Positions 37,001 to 44,435 of a stretch of 60,216 bases of DNA are shown here, in pieces (within the stretch, counting starts at the first letter, position 1; every line of letters starts with the position of its first letter). The translations under genes and the position numbers were made by a program. Below the pieces are notes generated by a model. It worked only from the letters and a program-made list of their open reading frames with translations. It was not told the origin of the DNA and made no database searches. Origin of the DNA: a virus; the IMG/VR virus record IMGVR_UViG_3300026077_000003, positions 1 through 60,216 of that record; one strand, given 5' to 3'.

Positions 37001-37646
37001 CTCTGGTCCTGTTACCTTCCAGAAGAAAGTAACATCATCAGATGAGATACAGTCACTTAAGTACACTTACTCTAATACAGATGGTACAGTTCTTAAACAG
37101 ACCTTCCTAGCAGAAGAACTGAATGGACTACCAGATCTACAGTCAGGGTTAGCTTTTAACAATGGTGACATTTGTTATAACATTGACTGGGCACCTGGTC
37201 AATCACTCGGATGGGTGTATGATACTGGTGTATGGTACAAGATTGGATTGAGTGATACTACACCTATTACATCTAACAGATACAGTGGTGTAACACATTA
37301 TGGTATTGGTATGTCACCTGACGCATCCAACAGGATGAAGATTGGTGGTAACACTTATATTTCTGGTGACTTAGATGTTACTGGTAAATATGGTTGTGCA
37401 GATAAATACTCTTTAGCAACTGGTATTGCAAATAGCAATAATGGTGTTACCTATTCTGGTAATGGTGCAACTCAGACGTTTAATATTTCGCCTGGACACA
37501 CTGCTTACTCACTTTTAGTATTTCTAAATGGTGTTGCTCAAGTTCCTGGTGTAGATTATACAGTCACAGGTAATGCTGTTGACTTTAGTATATCTTCTCC
37601 ACCTGCAACTGGTGATACGATTCAGATTCGTGAACTTGTTATCTAA
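34074..37646 (+). CDS. Very large virion protein with beta-helix-like N-terminus
   Basis: This is a 1190-residue protein. The N-terminus (RIIYVNPDDFDASDAYDN, ALRPFKTLQRAFLEVARFS) resembles the entry of right-handed parallel beta-helix proteins (PFKTLQxA). Asn/Gly-rich repeats follow in the middle. The C-terminal end (YSLLVFLNGVAQVPGVDYTV, PPATGDTIQIRELVI) is a small fibre-knob-like domain recurring in T4-like fibre proteins. It is a probable baseplate-periphery or long-fibre component. Confidence 0.7.
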   Translation: MALTRLKNIITSRTGRIIYVNPDDFDASDAYDNRGNSALRPFKTLQRAFLEVARFSYRVGLSNDEFDAFSIYLYPSDYVIDNRPGVADYNDVQPFDANTNFDLTSSSNVLYKFNAAAGGIIAPRGVSVVGSDLRRTKIIPKYVPYPTVQGSLGITSTNEPATAAIFKLTGGCYFWQQSFFDGDTNGVYYRGDDISTIAPNFSHHKLTCFEFANITDLELYYQKISKAYATIPDSSGVVAQDQLQVRVEENRIVGPISDEFAISQIIRNGQTATAFTVDALGNPKNHGFSVGVAVNISGVTGPTEQDQLLYNGSFLVTSAQGNQFTYQMSTEPSGNAIGSNILVKVEIDTVDSASPYVFNCSLRSVWGINGMHADGAEATGFKSMVVAQFTGISLQKDDRAFVLYNQSTGAYEPQAAGSGAHINGLAEYRKGWRHRHIKASNDAFIQVVSVFAVGFGDHFFSDSGGDLSITNSNSNFGNTSLRSKGFKATAFTKDKAGQLTHVIPPKSLSDVDEISINWVTIDIASTRAQADSTRLYLYGYTSQLGRPPSKIQGYTIGARRDDVNTPDRLYVALIASGASEPTTHYADVNPAGPEVTGTRAGDEQSPIKYDTNRGQWYIQVDSAANTIYTTLQANNLYQNLGFTPTTFIRRVPDARDLNDRTYRFRYILDKDAFPIPRPPITGFVLQPRSSETNSPSYSKTYYIYDVETFQEFIRGVQDGIYYLTLLSASVSPATSNFDDFAFSQQTVDIYPAFDRDNPVADPAPAVSIADNEVLGVVKTTDGATPTPNENKQLSITKETTQFILLETENNLGYNTTSNVLNSIVVTARLGDEEERKIALKLNPDQSVSPLQVELRRYSILRASGHTFEYLGFGPGNYSTAFPSTQVEVLSPQQVRLSQSLKEAAGVAYYSGVNSDGELFVGNQVINPVTGQITNEDIAQLNVLGEEDTTIETFSELVLTDKLTVIGGASNQLESVFSGPVTFQKKVTSSDEIQSLKYTYSNTDGTVLKQTFLAEELNGLPDLQSGLAFNNGDICYNIDWAPGQSLGWVYDTGVWYKIGLSDTTPITSNRYSGVTHYGIGMSPDASNRMKIGGNTYISGDLDVTGKYGCADKYSLATGIANSNNGVTYSGNGATQTFNISPGHTAYSLLVFLNGVAQVPGVDYTVTGNAVDFSISSPPATGDTIQIRELVI

Positions 37647-37664
37647 GTTTCACCGTAGGGAATT

Positions 37665-38519
37665 ATGTCAACAAAGATTATTGGAAACCAGATTGATGCT
37701 GCAACTAGAGCTATTGTTACTGCTCTAACAGTTACAGAGCAACTTAATCTGCCAGAACTTAACCAAGCATCAGTTAATGCACTTGGTACTCCTGCATATG
37801 GAACGTTAGTTTATAACTCTACAGAAGACGAAGCACAGATATGGAAACAAGATGTATCAGGTGCACCTGGTTGGGATAGTGTCGGTGGTGGTGGTCCATC
37901 AATCGGTGAGAAATCTATCATCAGGACAAATGGAACAACAATATCAGAAAACTTAACGATAGGTCCAACAGCTAACGGTGGTGTAGAATTTACAAACGGT
38001 TTCTCTGCTGCTCCTATTACTATTGCAAACGGTTACACTGTTACTATTGAGAGTGGTGCTAATTGGACAATTATTGGTCCTGACGAGGATCTTTCAGGAT
38101 ATAGATATTTTAACAACGTTGGTATCAACGAACACCTAAGACTGGTTCCAGGTTCTACACTTGAGTTTGGACAAACAAAAGAAACTTTCGTAGGATTTGG
38201 TAAGGGTGGTAGTGTAACTGTAGATCACAGTCAAGCAACAATTTTTATTACTACTAACCCTTCAGGTTATAATGGTAACTTTACCATTAACTTTAACAAC
38301 GTACCTGAGGTTGGTGGTTTCGTATATACTGCACAGGTACTTGTTCAGCAAACGAATGGTAGTGGTCATATTAACAATGTCCAAATAAATGGTTCAGCAG
38401 CTGATATATACTATGCATCAGCACCTGGATCAAGTAGTGGTTGGGATATGGTCAACTACTTCTTCTTTGTTGATGGAGAAAGTTGGAAAGTATTTGGTAA
38501 CAACGTAGCATATAGTTAA
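37665..38519 (+). CDS. Tail-fibre-like protein
   Basis: This is a 284-residue protein. The N-terminus (STKIIGNQIDAATRAIVTAL, GTPAYGTLVYNSTEDEAQIW) is a fibre-shaft-like beginning. The middle is a glycine-rich beta repeat region with a GFGKGGSVTVDHSQATIFIT block. The C-terminus is compact (FFFVDGESWKVFGNNVAYS). It sits just ahead of the lectin-like gene and probably joins the same fibre. Confidence 0.65.
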   Translation: MSTKIIGNQIDAATRAIVTALTVTEQLNLPELNQASVNALGTPAYGTLVYNSTEDEAQIWKQDVSGAPGWDSVGGGGPSIGEKSIIRTNGTTISENLTIGPTANGGVEFTNGFSAAPITIANGYTVTIESGANWTIIGPDEDLSGYRYFNNVGINEHLRLVPGSTLEFGQTKETFVGFGKGGSVTVDHSQATIFITTNPSGYNGNFTINFNNVPEVGGFVYTAQVLVQQTNGSGHINNVQINGSAADIYYASAPGSSSGWDMVNYFFFVDGESWKVFGNNVAYS

Positions 38520-38523
38520 GATT

Positions 38524-39783
38524 ATGCCTATAGGAGCAAATAAAATTCTAAGTCAAGCAGGTGGTGGTGCTGGTGGAGGCAGTCGTGCTAGTAGAGAAAC
38601 AGTCTATGATGAAGGTAATGACTGTAGAGCATATCTAAGCAACTGGAATCGCTCAGAAAATTCCCAGATGTATGCTCGACCTAATTTTCCTAGCTATGGT
38701 TATTGGCATGGTTGGGGTGGATCAGCACGAACATATACTCTAAACAAAGCTAGTCTCCCATCACATCAATACCTATGTTATGACTGTATTATCCATCATG
38801 TAGACTCATGGGATAATGAGTATCAATATATTAATATTGATGGTGTAAGATTTAGTAGTTGGAGAAAGCAGTGGAATGAGGATAGATTAAGAGAATTGGT
38901 AGGAGATCATAATGCATCAGCCACTGGTGGTGCAGTCCTACTTACAAGATGTGATAATGACTATAGTTATGAACCATGGAACGGTTCTAATGATGGCACT
39001 ATGTGTTATCTAAGATTTTCTTCTGGATGGATTCCCCACACAGCATCTAGTGTAAGTGTAGATCATTATACAGGTCTTGACCAAGGTAGAGGAGACGAAG
39101 CATATTATATTTCTCATGCTCGTATTAGAGTAGTTAATGCTGGAGAATTAAATTTCGGTAATGGATCTGGTCCAGAGTCCGCTATGGAATCTGGGCATTT
39201 TGGTATAGCTACTGGTGCTATTGCCCAAAGTGGTATATATTGGATACAGTCTCACTCAATGCCTAGTCCACTTCAGATGTATGTTGATGCTACTGAAGAT
39301 GGTGGTGGGTATGATTTCTATCCCATGAATGGTGGTGGTAGAAATATTAATTACCATGGTCAATACCATAGTGGTGCTGACTTAGGACTTGATATGTTCT
39401 ATGGTAGATCCAAATATGCATGGAGAGCAGCAGCAAACTATGCAACTCAAGTTAATGGTGGCAACTGGCCAAACTTCTTTACTGGTTGCGGTGATGTCTA
39501 TAAGACTGGTGGCGGGGGTAACTATACTGGAAGGATAATGAGATCTGCTGATTATGGTGGTAACAATGTTGGGTCATGGAGAGTTACAGACGGTGGTAAA
39601 TGGTGGTTAAGAGACAATACACATTCAGAACCCAACGGGGATTACTCTGCTGACGGGTATCTAAATATGTACGGAGGTTCTCGTAACAACCTTAAGAACT
39701 TATCCAACATCGGATTTAACGATGGTGGTGCATACTCTATAGGTAACTATTATCTCCTATCGACTAATCAACATAATTTCTAA
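38524..39783 (+). CDS. Fibrinogen-like/galactose-binding-like receptor protein
   Basis: This is a 419-residue protein. Residues 1-25 are Gly/Ala-rich. A domain at about 60-180 contains CIIHHVDSWDNEYQYINIDG, a pattern seen in carbohydrate-binding beta-sandwich domains (xHxIDSWDxExxxVxxDG). From about residue 238, SGIYWIQSHSMPSPLQMYVD followed by ATEDGGGYDFY matches the entry of fibrinogen-related lectin domains (SGVYxI, FxVYCDMxTDGGGW), although the C-x-x Cys is replaced by V. It probably binds a host surface sugar. It is followed by an oxygenase and two adhesins. Confidence 0.68.
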   Translation: MPIGANKILSQAGGGAGGGSRASRETVYDEGNDCRAYLSNWNRSENSQMYARPNFPSYGYWHGWGGSARTYTLNKASLPSHQYLCYDCIIHHVDSWDNEYQYINIDGVRFSSWRKQWNEDRLRELVGDHNASATGGAVLLTRCDNDYSYEPWNGSNDGTMCYLRFSSGWIPHTASSVSVDHYTGLDQGRGDEAYYISHARIRVVNAGELNFGNGSGPESAMESGHFGIATGAIAQSGIYWIQSHSMPSPLQMYVDATEDGGGYDFYPMNGGGRNINYHGQYHSGADLGLDMFYGRSKYAWRAAANYATQVNGGNWPNFFTGCGDVYKTGGGGNYTGRIMRSADYGGNNVGSWRVTDGGKWWLRDNTHSEPNGDYSADGYLNMYGGSRNNLKNLSNIGFNDGGAYSIGNYYLLSTNQHNF

Positions 39784-39786
39784 ACT

Positions 39787-40530
39787 ATGGATTTTGAGAT
39801 TGAGGAATTCTTTCCCAAGTTTATTGGGAAGTATCCCTATGGTGGTGACCAACAGGTCATAAAAGATGTATGTGATCGTGTCCTAGAGGAAATTCCTAAA
39901 GGACATGAAGAGTGGAATGATAATGTTGCTGAAGAGCATCTACATCATTACTTTAATATATCTAATAGTAGTCTATTAAGATTTGATGATCGATTAAATG
40001 ATTTTGAGCAATTTCTTATAGATGCTTCTACTCATTTCTTCACAGAGATACTTGAGTATGATCTGAATGAATCAAATATGCTTATTACTGATTGTTGGAT
40101 GAACATGTGCGATAAAGAGCACACTTGGCAGATCAAACACAATCACAATAACTGTATGATAGTTGGTACATATTTTGTCGATTTTGATGAAAAAATACAT
40201 GCACCATTAGATTTTTATAGAAATACATACAAGGACGCTGTTCCTAGTCTGTCGCAAATGCGTCAACCACGCATAGCAAACGAAGGTAATAAATATACAA
40301 AGGAAGTTCATCAATCCTCACCCAAAGAGGGCACGTTATTCATTTGGAATGCTGAGATGCTACATGGATATGAAGCCATATATAATCTATGGAGAGGTAG
40401 AAGAACTATTAGTATGAATTTTTTGCCTGAAATTCTTGATAACGGTAAGTACGCTTTTAGGGTAGAACCGTTACAGCATATAAGTCCAACTCAGCTAAAT
40501 AGAAGAAAAGAACTAGATAATAACCAATGA
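39787..40530 (+). CDS. 2OG-Fe(II) oxygenase embedded in the fibre cluster
   Basis: This 247-residue protein has a TIGR02466-like core: a WQIKHNHNNCMIVGTYFVDF block (H118, H120), EGTLFIWNAEMLHGYE (H193) and RRTISMNF (R206). It is longer than its relatives, with a C-terminal extension after the core. It lies 3 nt after the lectin-like gene and overlaps the first glycine-rich adhesin by ATGA. It is therefore co-translated with receptor-binding proteins, which makes them candidate substrates by context only. Confidence 0.75.
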   Translation: MDFEIEEFFPKFIGKYPYGGDQQVIKDVCDRVLEEIPKGHEEWNDNVAEEHLHHYFNISNSSLLRFDDRLNDFEQFLIDASTHFFTEILEYDLNESNMLITDCWMNMCDKEHTWQIKHNHNNCMIVGTYFVDFDEKIHAPLDFYRNTYKDAVPSLSQMRQPRIANEGNKYTKEVHQSSPKEGTLFIWNAEMLHGYEAIYNLWRGRRTISMNFLPEILDNGKYAFRVEPLQHISPTQLNRRKELDNNQ

Positions 40531-41330
40531 CTCGTTTAAATGTCGCACAAGTTAAGGATCTATCCAACCAAGGCGGTATGTCGTTCTCTGGTGGTGCGAT
40601 TACTGCTAATGGCACGTTAACCGTGTCTAAGTTGGTTATCAACGGAACTATTAGTGGATCCTCAGGGTATATAATTCCCTCACAAAGTGGTCAAGCAGGT
40701 AGTTTCCTCTCGACTAATGGATCAACAATATCATGGACTGGCGTATCAGGTGGTGGTGGAGCACCAACAGGTATATCGGTCTATAACTCAAGTACTACTT
40801 GGAATAAACCAAGTGGTGTAAGACGTATATGGGTTAAATGTACTGCTGGTGGTGGAGGTGGTTCAGGTTACGGTGAATCTGGAGCTGCTGGTGGTCATAC
40901 AGAAACCTTCGTTGATGTAAGTAACATTAACTCTATCTCTGTATCAGTTGGAGGTGGAGGAAGTGGAACCAATTATTCAGGTCGTGCTGGTAATGGTGGA
41001 ACATCTTCTTTCGGTAACTACTGTTCATCAGGTGGTGGTCAAGGTGCAAATAGAAACCAACAGCATGATGGTGCTTTAGGTGGTAACCCCAATCAAGGTT
41101 CAGTTAGAATCTATGGTGGTTCATCTCAAGGACATAGAAACCCACCAGGTTTAGGTCATGGTGGTTGTTCATTCTGGGGTGGTGCATCACCAACAACCCA
41201 TAGAAGACAACAGTGGGCACAAAGATATCGTGGTCATGCTGCATACGGTGCAGGTGGTTCTTCAGGTAGAAACCCTGAAAGGGGTGGTGATGGTCGTCAG
41301 GGCATCATAGTTGTCTACGAATTTAACTGA
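40527..41330 (+). CDS. Glycine-rich tail-tip adhesin (gp38-like), copy 1
   Basis: This is a 267-residue protein. The N-terminal shaft part (about 1-70) ends in GSFLSTNGSTISWTGVSGGG. The tip begins with TTWNKPSGVRRIWVKCTAGG and continues as polyglycine loops (GGGGGSGYGE, SVSVGGGGSGTNYS, GGGQGANRNQQ, GLGHGGCSFWGG, AAYGAGGSSG). It ends GRQGIIVVYEFN. Such stacked poly-Gly loops are typical of T2/S16-type gp38 adhesins, where the loops between Gly motifs set host range. A near-copy follows downstream. Confidence 0.78.
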   Translation: MTRLNVAQVKDLSNQGGMSFSGGAITANGTLTVSKLVINGTISGSSGYIIPSQSGQAGSFLSTNGSTISWTGVSGGGGAPTGISVYNSSTTWNKPSGVRRIWVKCTAGGGGGSGYGESGAAGGHTETFVDVSNINSISVSVGGGGSGTNYSGRAGNGGTSSFGNYCSSGGGQGANRNQQHDGALGGNPNQGSVRIYGGSSQGHRNPPGLGHGGCSFWGGASPTTHRRQQWAQRYRGHAAYGAGGSSGRNPERGGDGRQGIIVVYEFN

Positions 41331-41338
41331 TATAAATA
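41331..41338 (+). promoter_or_regulatory. Late promoter box TATAAATA between adhesin copies
   Basis: This is an exact consensus, starting right after the stop codon of the first adhesin and 25 nt before the start of the second, which has an AAGGAG ribosome site (41344-41349). Confidence 0.75.
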
Positions 41339-41362
41339 ACAAAGAAGGAGACAGAGTAATCA

Positions 41363-42163
41363 ATGAGTACCCTCAAAGTATCGGCAATTAGAGACCTATC
41401 TGGTTCTGGTGGTTTAGACCTCAGTTCGGGATCAATCACAGTGAATGGTACTCTAACCGTATCCAACATCAATATTAATGGAACCATTGGAGGTTCATCA
41501 TCACAGGTTATACCATCAGTATCGGGTCAGTCTGGTAAGTTCCTTACTACCAACGGATCTTCGATGTCATGGGGTACAATCACAGCAGGTGGTGGTCCAA
41601 AATCAATCAGTGTATATAACTCAAGTTCCACATGGAATAAACCCAGTGGAATTAAGCGTATATGGGTTAAATGTACTGGTGCTGGTGGCGGTGGATCAGG
41701 TTATGGTGAATCTGGATCCGCAGGTGCACATACTGAAAGTATTGTTAATGTAGAAAACATTAACTCCATCTCTGTCTCCGTTGGTGGAGGAGGTGGTGGT
41801 ACTAACTATTCTGGTTACTCTGGAAATGGTGGTACTTCATCCTTTGGTAACTATTGTTCATCAGGTGGTGGACAAGGTGCTAACAGGAACCAACAGCATG
41901 AAGGATCATTGGGTGGTAACCCTAACCAAGGTTCTGTTAGAATCTATGGTGGTTCAGGTCAGGGACATAGGAACCCACCAGGTCTAGGACATGGTGGATC
42001 TAGTTTCTGGGGAGGTTCATCTCCTACTACTCATAGGAACCAACAGTGGGCTCAGCGTTACAGAAACCATGCTGCATACGGTGCAGGTGGATCCTCTGGT
42101 AAGAACGGTGAGAGAGGTGGCGATGGTCGCCAGGGTATTATTGTAGTTTACGAATTCGATTAA
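41363..42163 (+). CDS. Glycine-rich tail-tip adhesin (gp38-like), copy 2
   Basis: This 266-residue protein is collinear with the preceding adhesin along its whole length. The TWNKPSGIKRIWVKCTGAGG entry, the poly-Gly loops and the GRQGIIVVYEFD end are all shared. Differences cluster in the N-terminal shaft and at a few loop positions (for example GGCSFWGGASPTTHRRQ versus GGSSFWGGSSPTTHRNQ). It has its own late promoter. It could be an alternative receptor-binding tip or a second fibre's tip. Confidence 0.78.
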   Translation: MSTLKVSAIRDLSGSGGLDLSSGSITVNGTLTVSNININGTIGGSSSQVIPSVSGQSGKFLTTNGSSMSWGTITAGGGPKSISVYNSSSTWNKPSGIKRIWVKCTGAGGGGSGYGESGSAGAHTESIVNVENINSISVSVGGGGGGTNYSGYSGNGGTSSFGNYCSSGGGQGANRNQQHEGSLGGNPNQGSVRIYGGSGQGHRNPPGLGHGGSSFWGGSSPTTHRNQQWAQRYRNHAAYGAGGSSGKNGERGGDGRQGIIVVYEFD

Positions 42164-42164
42164 A

Positions 42165-42833
42165 ATGAAAAGTTGTTTAGTTAGATCAGACGGTTTTATC
42201 ACCGATATCTGTAACAAAGGCGAAGAGTTCGAAGTCTACACTGGTCCAGGATCTTCACTTAAATGGGTTGATGCACCTGACGAAGTAGATATCGAATGGA
42301 GATTAATGTTGGGGGAATGGATCCCTAACTTTGTCTACACTGACCCTCTTAATGCAAAAGTTATTGCCTATGGTCCTGAAGGATCTCAGTTAGGTAAAAT
42401 CTGGAAAGATATAGATGCAGGTCTTTTTGGCGAGAATGCAAAGAAAGGACAGTTCTATGCTCACATTAAAAATGTAAAGGACACTGCAAAACCTATTACA
42501 TGGAAAGAGGTAGAAATACCTGATCCAAATGATCCTAGTAAAACTACTACGGAAAGAGTATCAGACGAACCAGATCAACCATTCCCACATGATGACAACA
42601 TGCCAGCATGGAATACTCCAGAGGAAATGGACATAGGTGTTCGTAGAGAATTTAAACTCGCTGAGTTTGCTGATCGTGGTGATACAGCTCCTGCTGCAGA
42701 ACAAGTATCTGCACAACCTATAACATCAGCACCAGTGACAGAAGCAGTGGATACTAATCCAGATCTAGGAACTCCACCAACATCTCACGCACCTGATTCT
42801 GATGATCGTATAACTACTGATAACCCTCAGTAA
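42165..42833 (+). CDS. Fibre-cluster protein, unknown
   Basis: This is a 222-residue protein. The N-terminal part (residues 1-130) is compact (TGPGSSLKWVDAPDEVDIEW, RLMLGEWIPNFVY). The last 80 residues are Pro/Asp/Thr-rich and probably disordered. It starts 1 nt after the second adhesin and is the last gene before the halogenases. Position suggests a fibre-assembly or attachment accessory, but no family is recognised. Confidence 0.6.
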   Translation: MKSCLVRSDGFITDICNKGEEFEVYTGPGSSLKWVDAPDEVDIEWRLMLGEWIPNFVYTDPLNAKVIAYGPEGSQLGKIWKDIDAGLFGENAKKGQFYAHIKNVKDTAKPITWKEVEIPDPNDPSKTTTERVSDEPDQPFPHDDNMPAWNTPEEMDIGVRREFKLAEFADRGDTAPAAEQVSAQPITSAPVTEAVDTNPDLGTPPTSHAPDSDDRITTDNPQ

Positions 42834-42848
42834 ACTTATTACTTTATT

Positions 42849-44435
42849 ATGAAAATTCGTAATGTCCTCATTGTTGGGGGTGGAACTGCTGGTTGGATGA
42901 CTGCTGCAGCACTCCTAAAATTATGCCCACACATTAAAACCTCGTTGATCGAGAGTCCCGATGTACCCACCAGTGGTGTCGGTGAATCTACTCTCGGACA
43001 GATCAACGAGTTTTTTAAGTTATTAGATCTTAAGGATGAACAGTGGATGAAAGACACTGGTGCTACCTATAAGGTAAACATACGATTTAATGACTTCTAT
43101 CAACCAGGTGAGACATGGGACTATCCATTTGGTAGTTCTGAGAGAGTATTAAAGACATTAACACATGGGTGGATGTCATGGTTTGTATTAAATCAAACGA
43201 GACCAGAGAAGTATCACAGGGGCACATTTGCTGAGTGTTTTAATAGTGTAGGTGCGTTAGCTAAGTATAATAAGTTAAGTGATGATGATAAGTGGTGGAA
43301 CCCATGGGTAGACAGTGCATATCATTTCGATGCAATTAAGTTTGGTCATTGGTTAAAGGATAACTACTGCATACCTAGAGGATTAGAATATCATACGGGC
43401 AATGTGGGCAGATTTGCCCAAGATGCCCGTGGATATATCACTAAAGCATATACTGATGATGGTAGAGAGTTTGAGGCAGATTTATATGTAGATTGTACAG
43501 GGTTTAAGTCTCTATTATTAGAGCAGACATGTGGATCTAAATTTATTAGCTACCACCATAACGATGGAGGTGCACTACTGAATGACACTGCTGTAGCGTG
43601 TCATATGCCCCACTCAGACCCATCTAAAGAGATAACCAACAGTACTAACTGTACTGCTATAGACAATGGGTGGGTATGGGATGTACCCTTGTGGGATAGA
43701 TCAGGTGTAGGGTATGTGTACTCAAAAGATTTTGCAGATAAACCAGAGGAAGAACTATATAATTATTTGCTACGGACAAGAGGGAAGGAGAGAGCAGACA
43801 AAGCATCCATGAGAACTATTCCATTTAGAAATGGAAAGCATGAGAAGTCATGGGTTAAGAATGTATGTGCTATTGGTCTCTCTAATTGTTTCGTAGAACC
43901 ATTAGAAGCAACAGGTCTAGTAACCACACATGAACAGATCACTAGACTATGTACAACACTATCAAGTAGAGAAGGATATACTAATAGAGCAGAAATAGAT
44001 ATGCTGAATCTAGTTGCAGACCTAGAGATAGATGGTTTTATGACATTTATATCTGCTCACTATGCTTTCAGTAGAAGAGAAGGTAAGTATTGGCAGACAG
44101 TATCAGATGATATATCATATCCCTTTGATGAAGGTGGATTGGATAACCTATTTGTAAAATACTCAGCAGAGAAGCATGTATCATATGAGTGGATCGGGGA
44201 TCCAGCACACAATGACGGTGTGAGGTACATAGCAGCAGGAATGGGATTTAATCCTATTTGTGAGCATACCTTATTGCTTAAACGTCTGATGAATGACCTG
44301 ACTGAGGACTATGATGAATGGTACCTCAACGATTGTGATGACACATTTGACGATTGGAGGAAGACCATGTATGATTGGACAAAGAACATGGATTCGTCAT
44401 ACGAATACACAAGAAAGAAGATCTATGAAGGTTAA
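42849..44435 (+). CDS. Flavin-dependent tryptophan-halogenase-family enzyme, copy 1
   Basis: This is a 528-residue FAD-dependent halogenase. The FAD-binding GGGTAGWMTAAAL lies at residues 10-22. The catalytic-lysine region GATYKVNIRF has K75, matching Lys79 of PrnA. A WxWx[IV]P motif is at 275-280 (WVWDVP), and the PLEATG segment contains the expected catalytic Glu. The family oxidises chloride, bromide or iodide to a hypohalous acid that a lysine relays to the substrate. Cyanophage relatives such as VirX1 from Syn10 have been reported to iodinate many substrates. It would need a flavin reductase, which is not seen here. It overlaps copy 2 by 11 nt. Confidence 0.9.
   Translation: MKIRNVLIVGGGTAGWMTAAALLKLCPHIKTSLIESPDVPTSGVGESTLGQINEFFKLLDLKDEQWMKDTGATYKVNIRFNDFYQPGETWDYPFGSSERVLKTLTHGWMSWFVLNQTRPEKYHRGTFAECFNSVGALAKYNKLSDDDKWWNPWVDSAYHFDAIKFGHWLKDNYCIPRGLEYHTGNVGRFAQDARGYITKAYTDDGREFEADLYVDCTGFKSLLLEQTCGSKFISYHHNDGGALLNDTAVACHMPHSDPSKEITNSTNCTAIDNGWVWDVPLWDRSGVGYVYSKDFADKPEEELYNYLLRTRGKERADKASMRTIPFRNGKHEKSWVKNVCAIGLSNCFVEPLEATGLVTTHEQITRLCTTLSSREGYTNRAEIDMLNLVADLEIDGFMTFISAHYAFSRREGKYWQTVSDDISYPFDEGGLDNLFVKYSAEKHVSYEWIGDPAHNDGVRYIAAGMGFNPICEHTLLLKRLMNDLTEDYDEWYLNDCDDTFDDWRKTMYDWTKNMDSSYEYTRKKIYEG

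Larger units (their letters stand above)
40527..42163 (+). repeat. Tandem gene duplication (adhesin copies)
   Basis: Two adjacent genes encode proteins that align without large gaps. Long identical runs such as SSFGNYCSSGGGQGANRNQQ occur at the same offset in both. DNA identity is lower than protein identity because synonymous sites differ, so the duplication is not very recent. Confidence 0.85.

Noticed and set aside
40840-42100. CRISPR-like or tandem DNA repeats in the GGT/GGA-rich adhesins
   Set aside because: The repetition comes from glycine codons in protein loops; repeat units are irregular and without spacers.
44311-44424. N-terminal extension of halogenase copy 2
   Set aside because: It lies wholly within copy 1, and the family starts at the FAD motif about 8 residues after the ATG at 44425.
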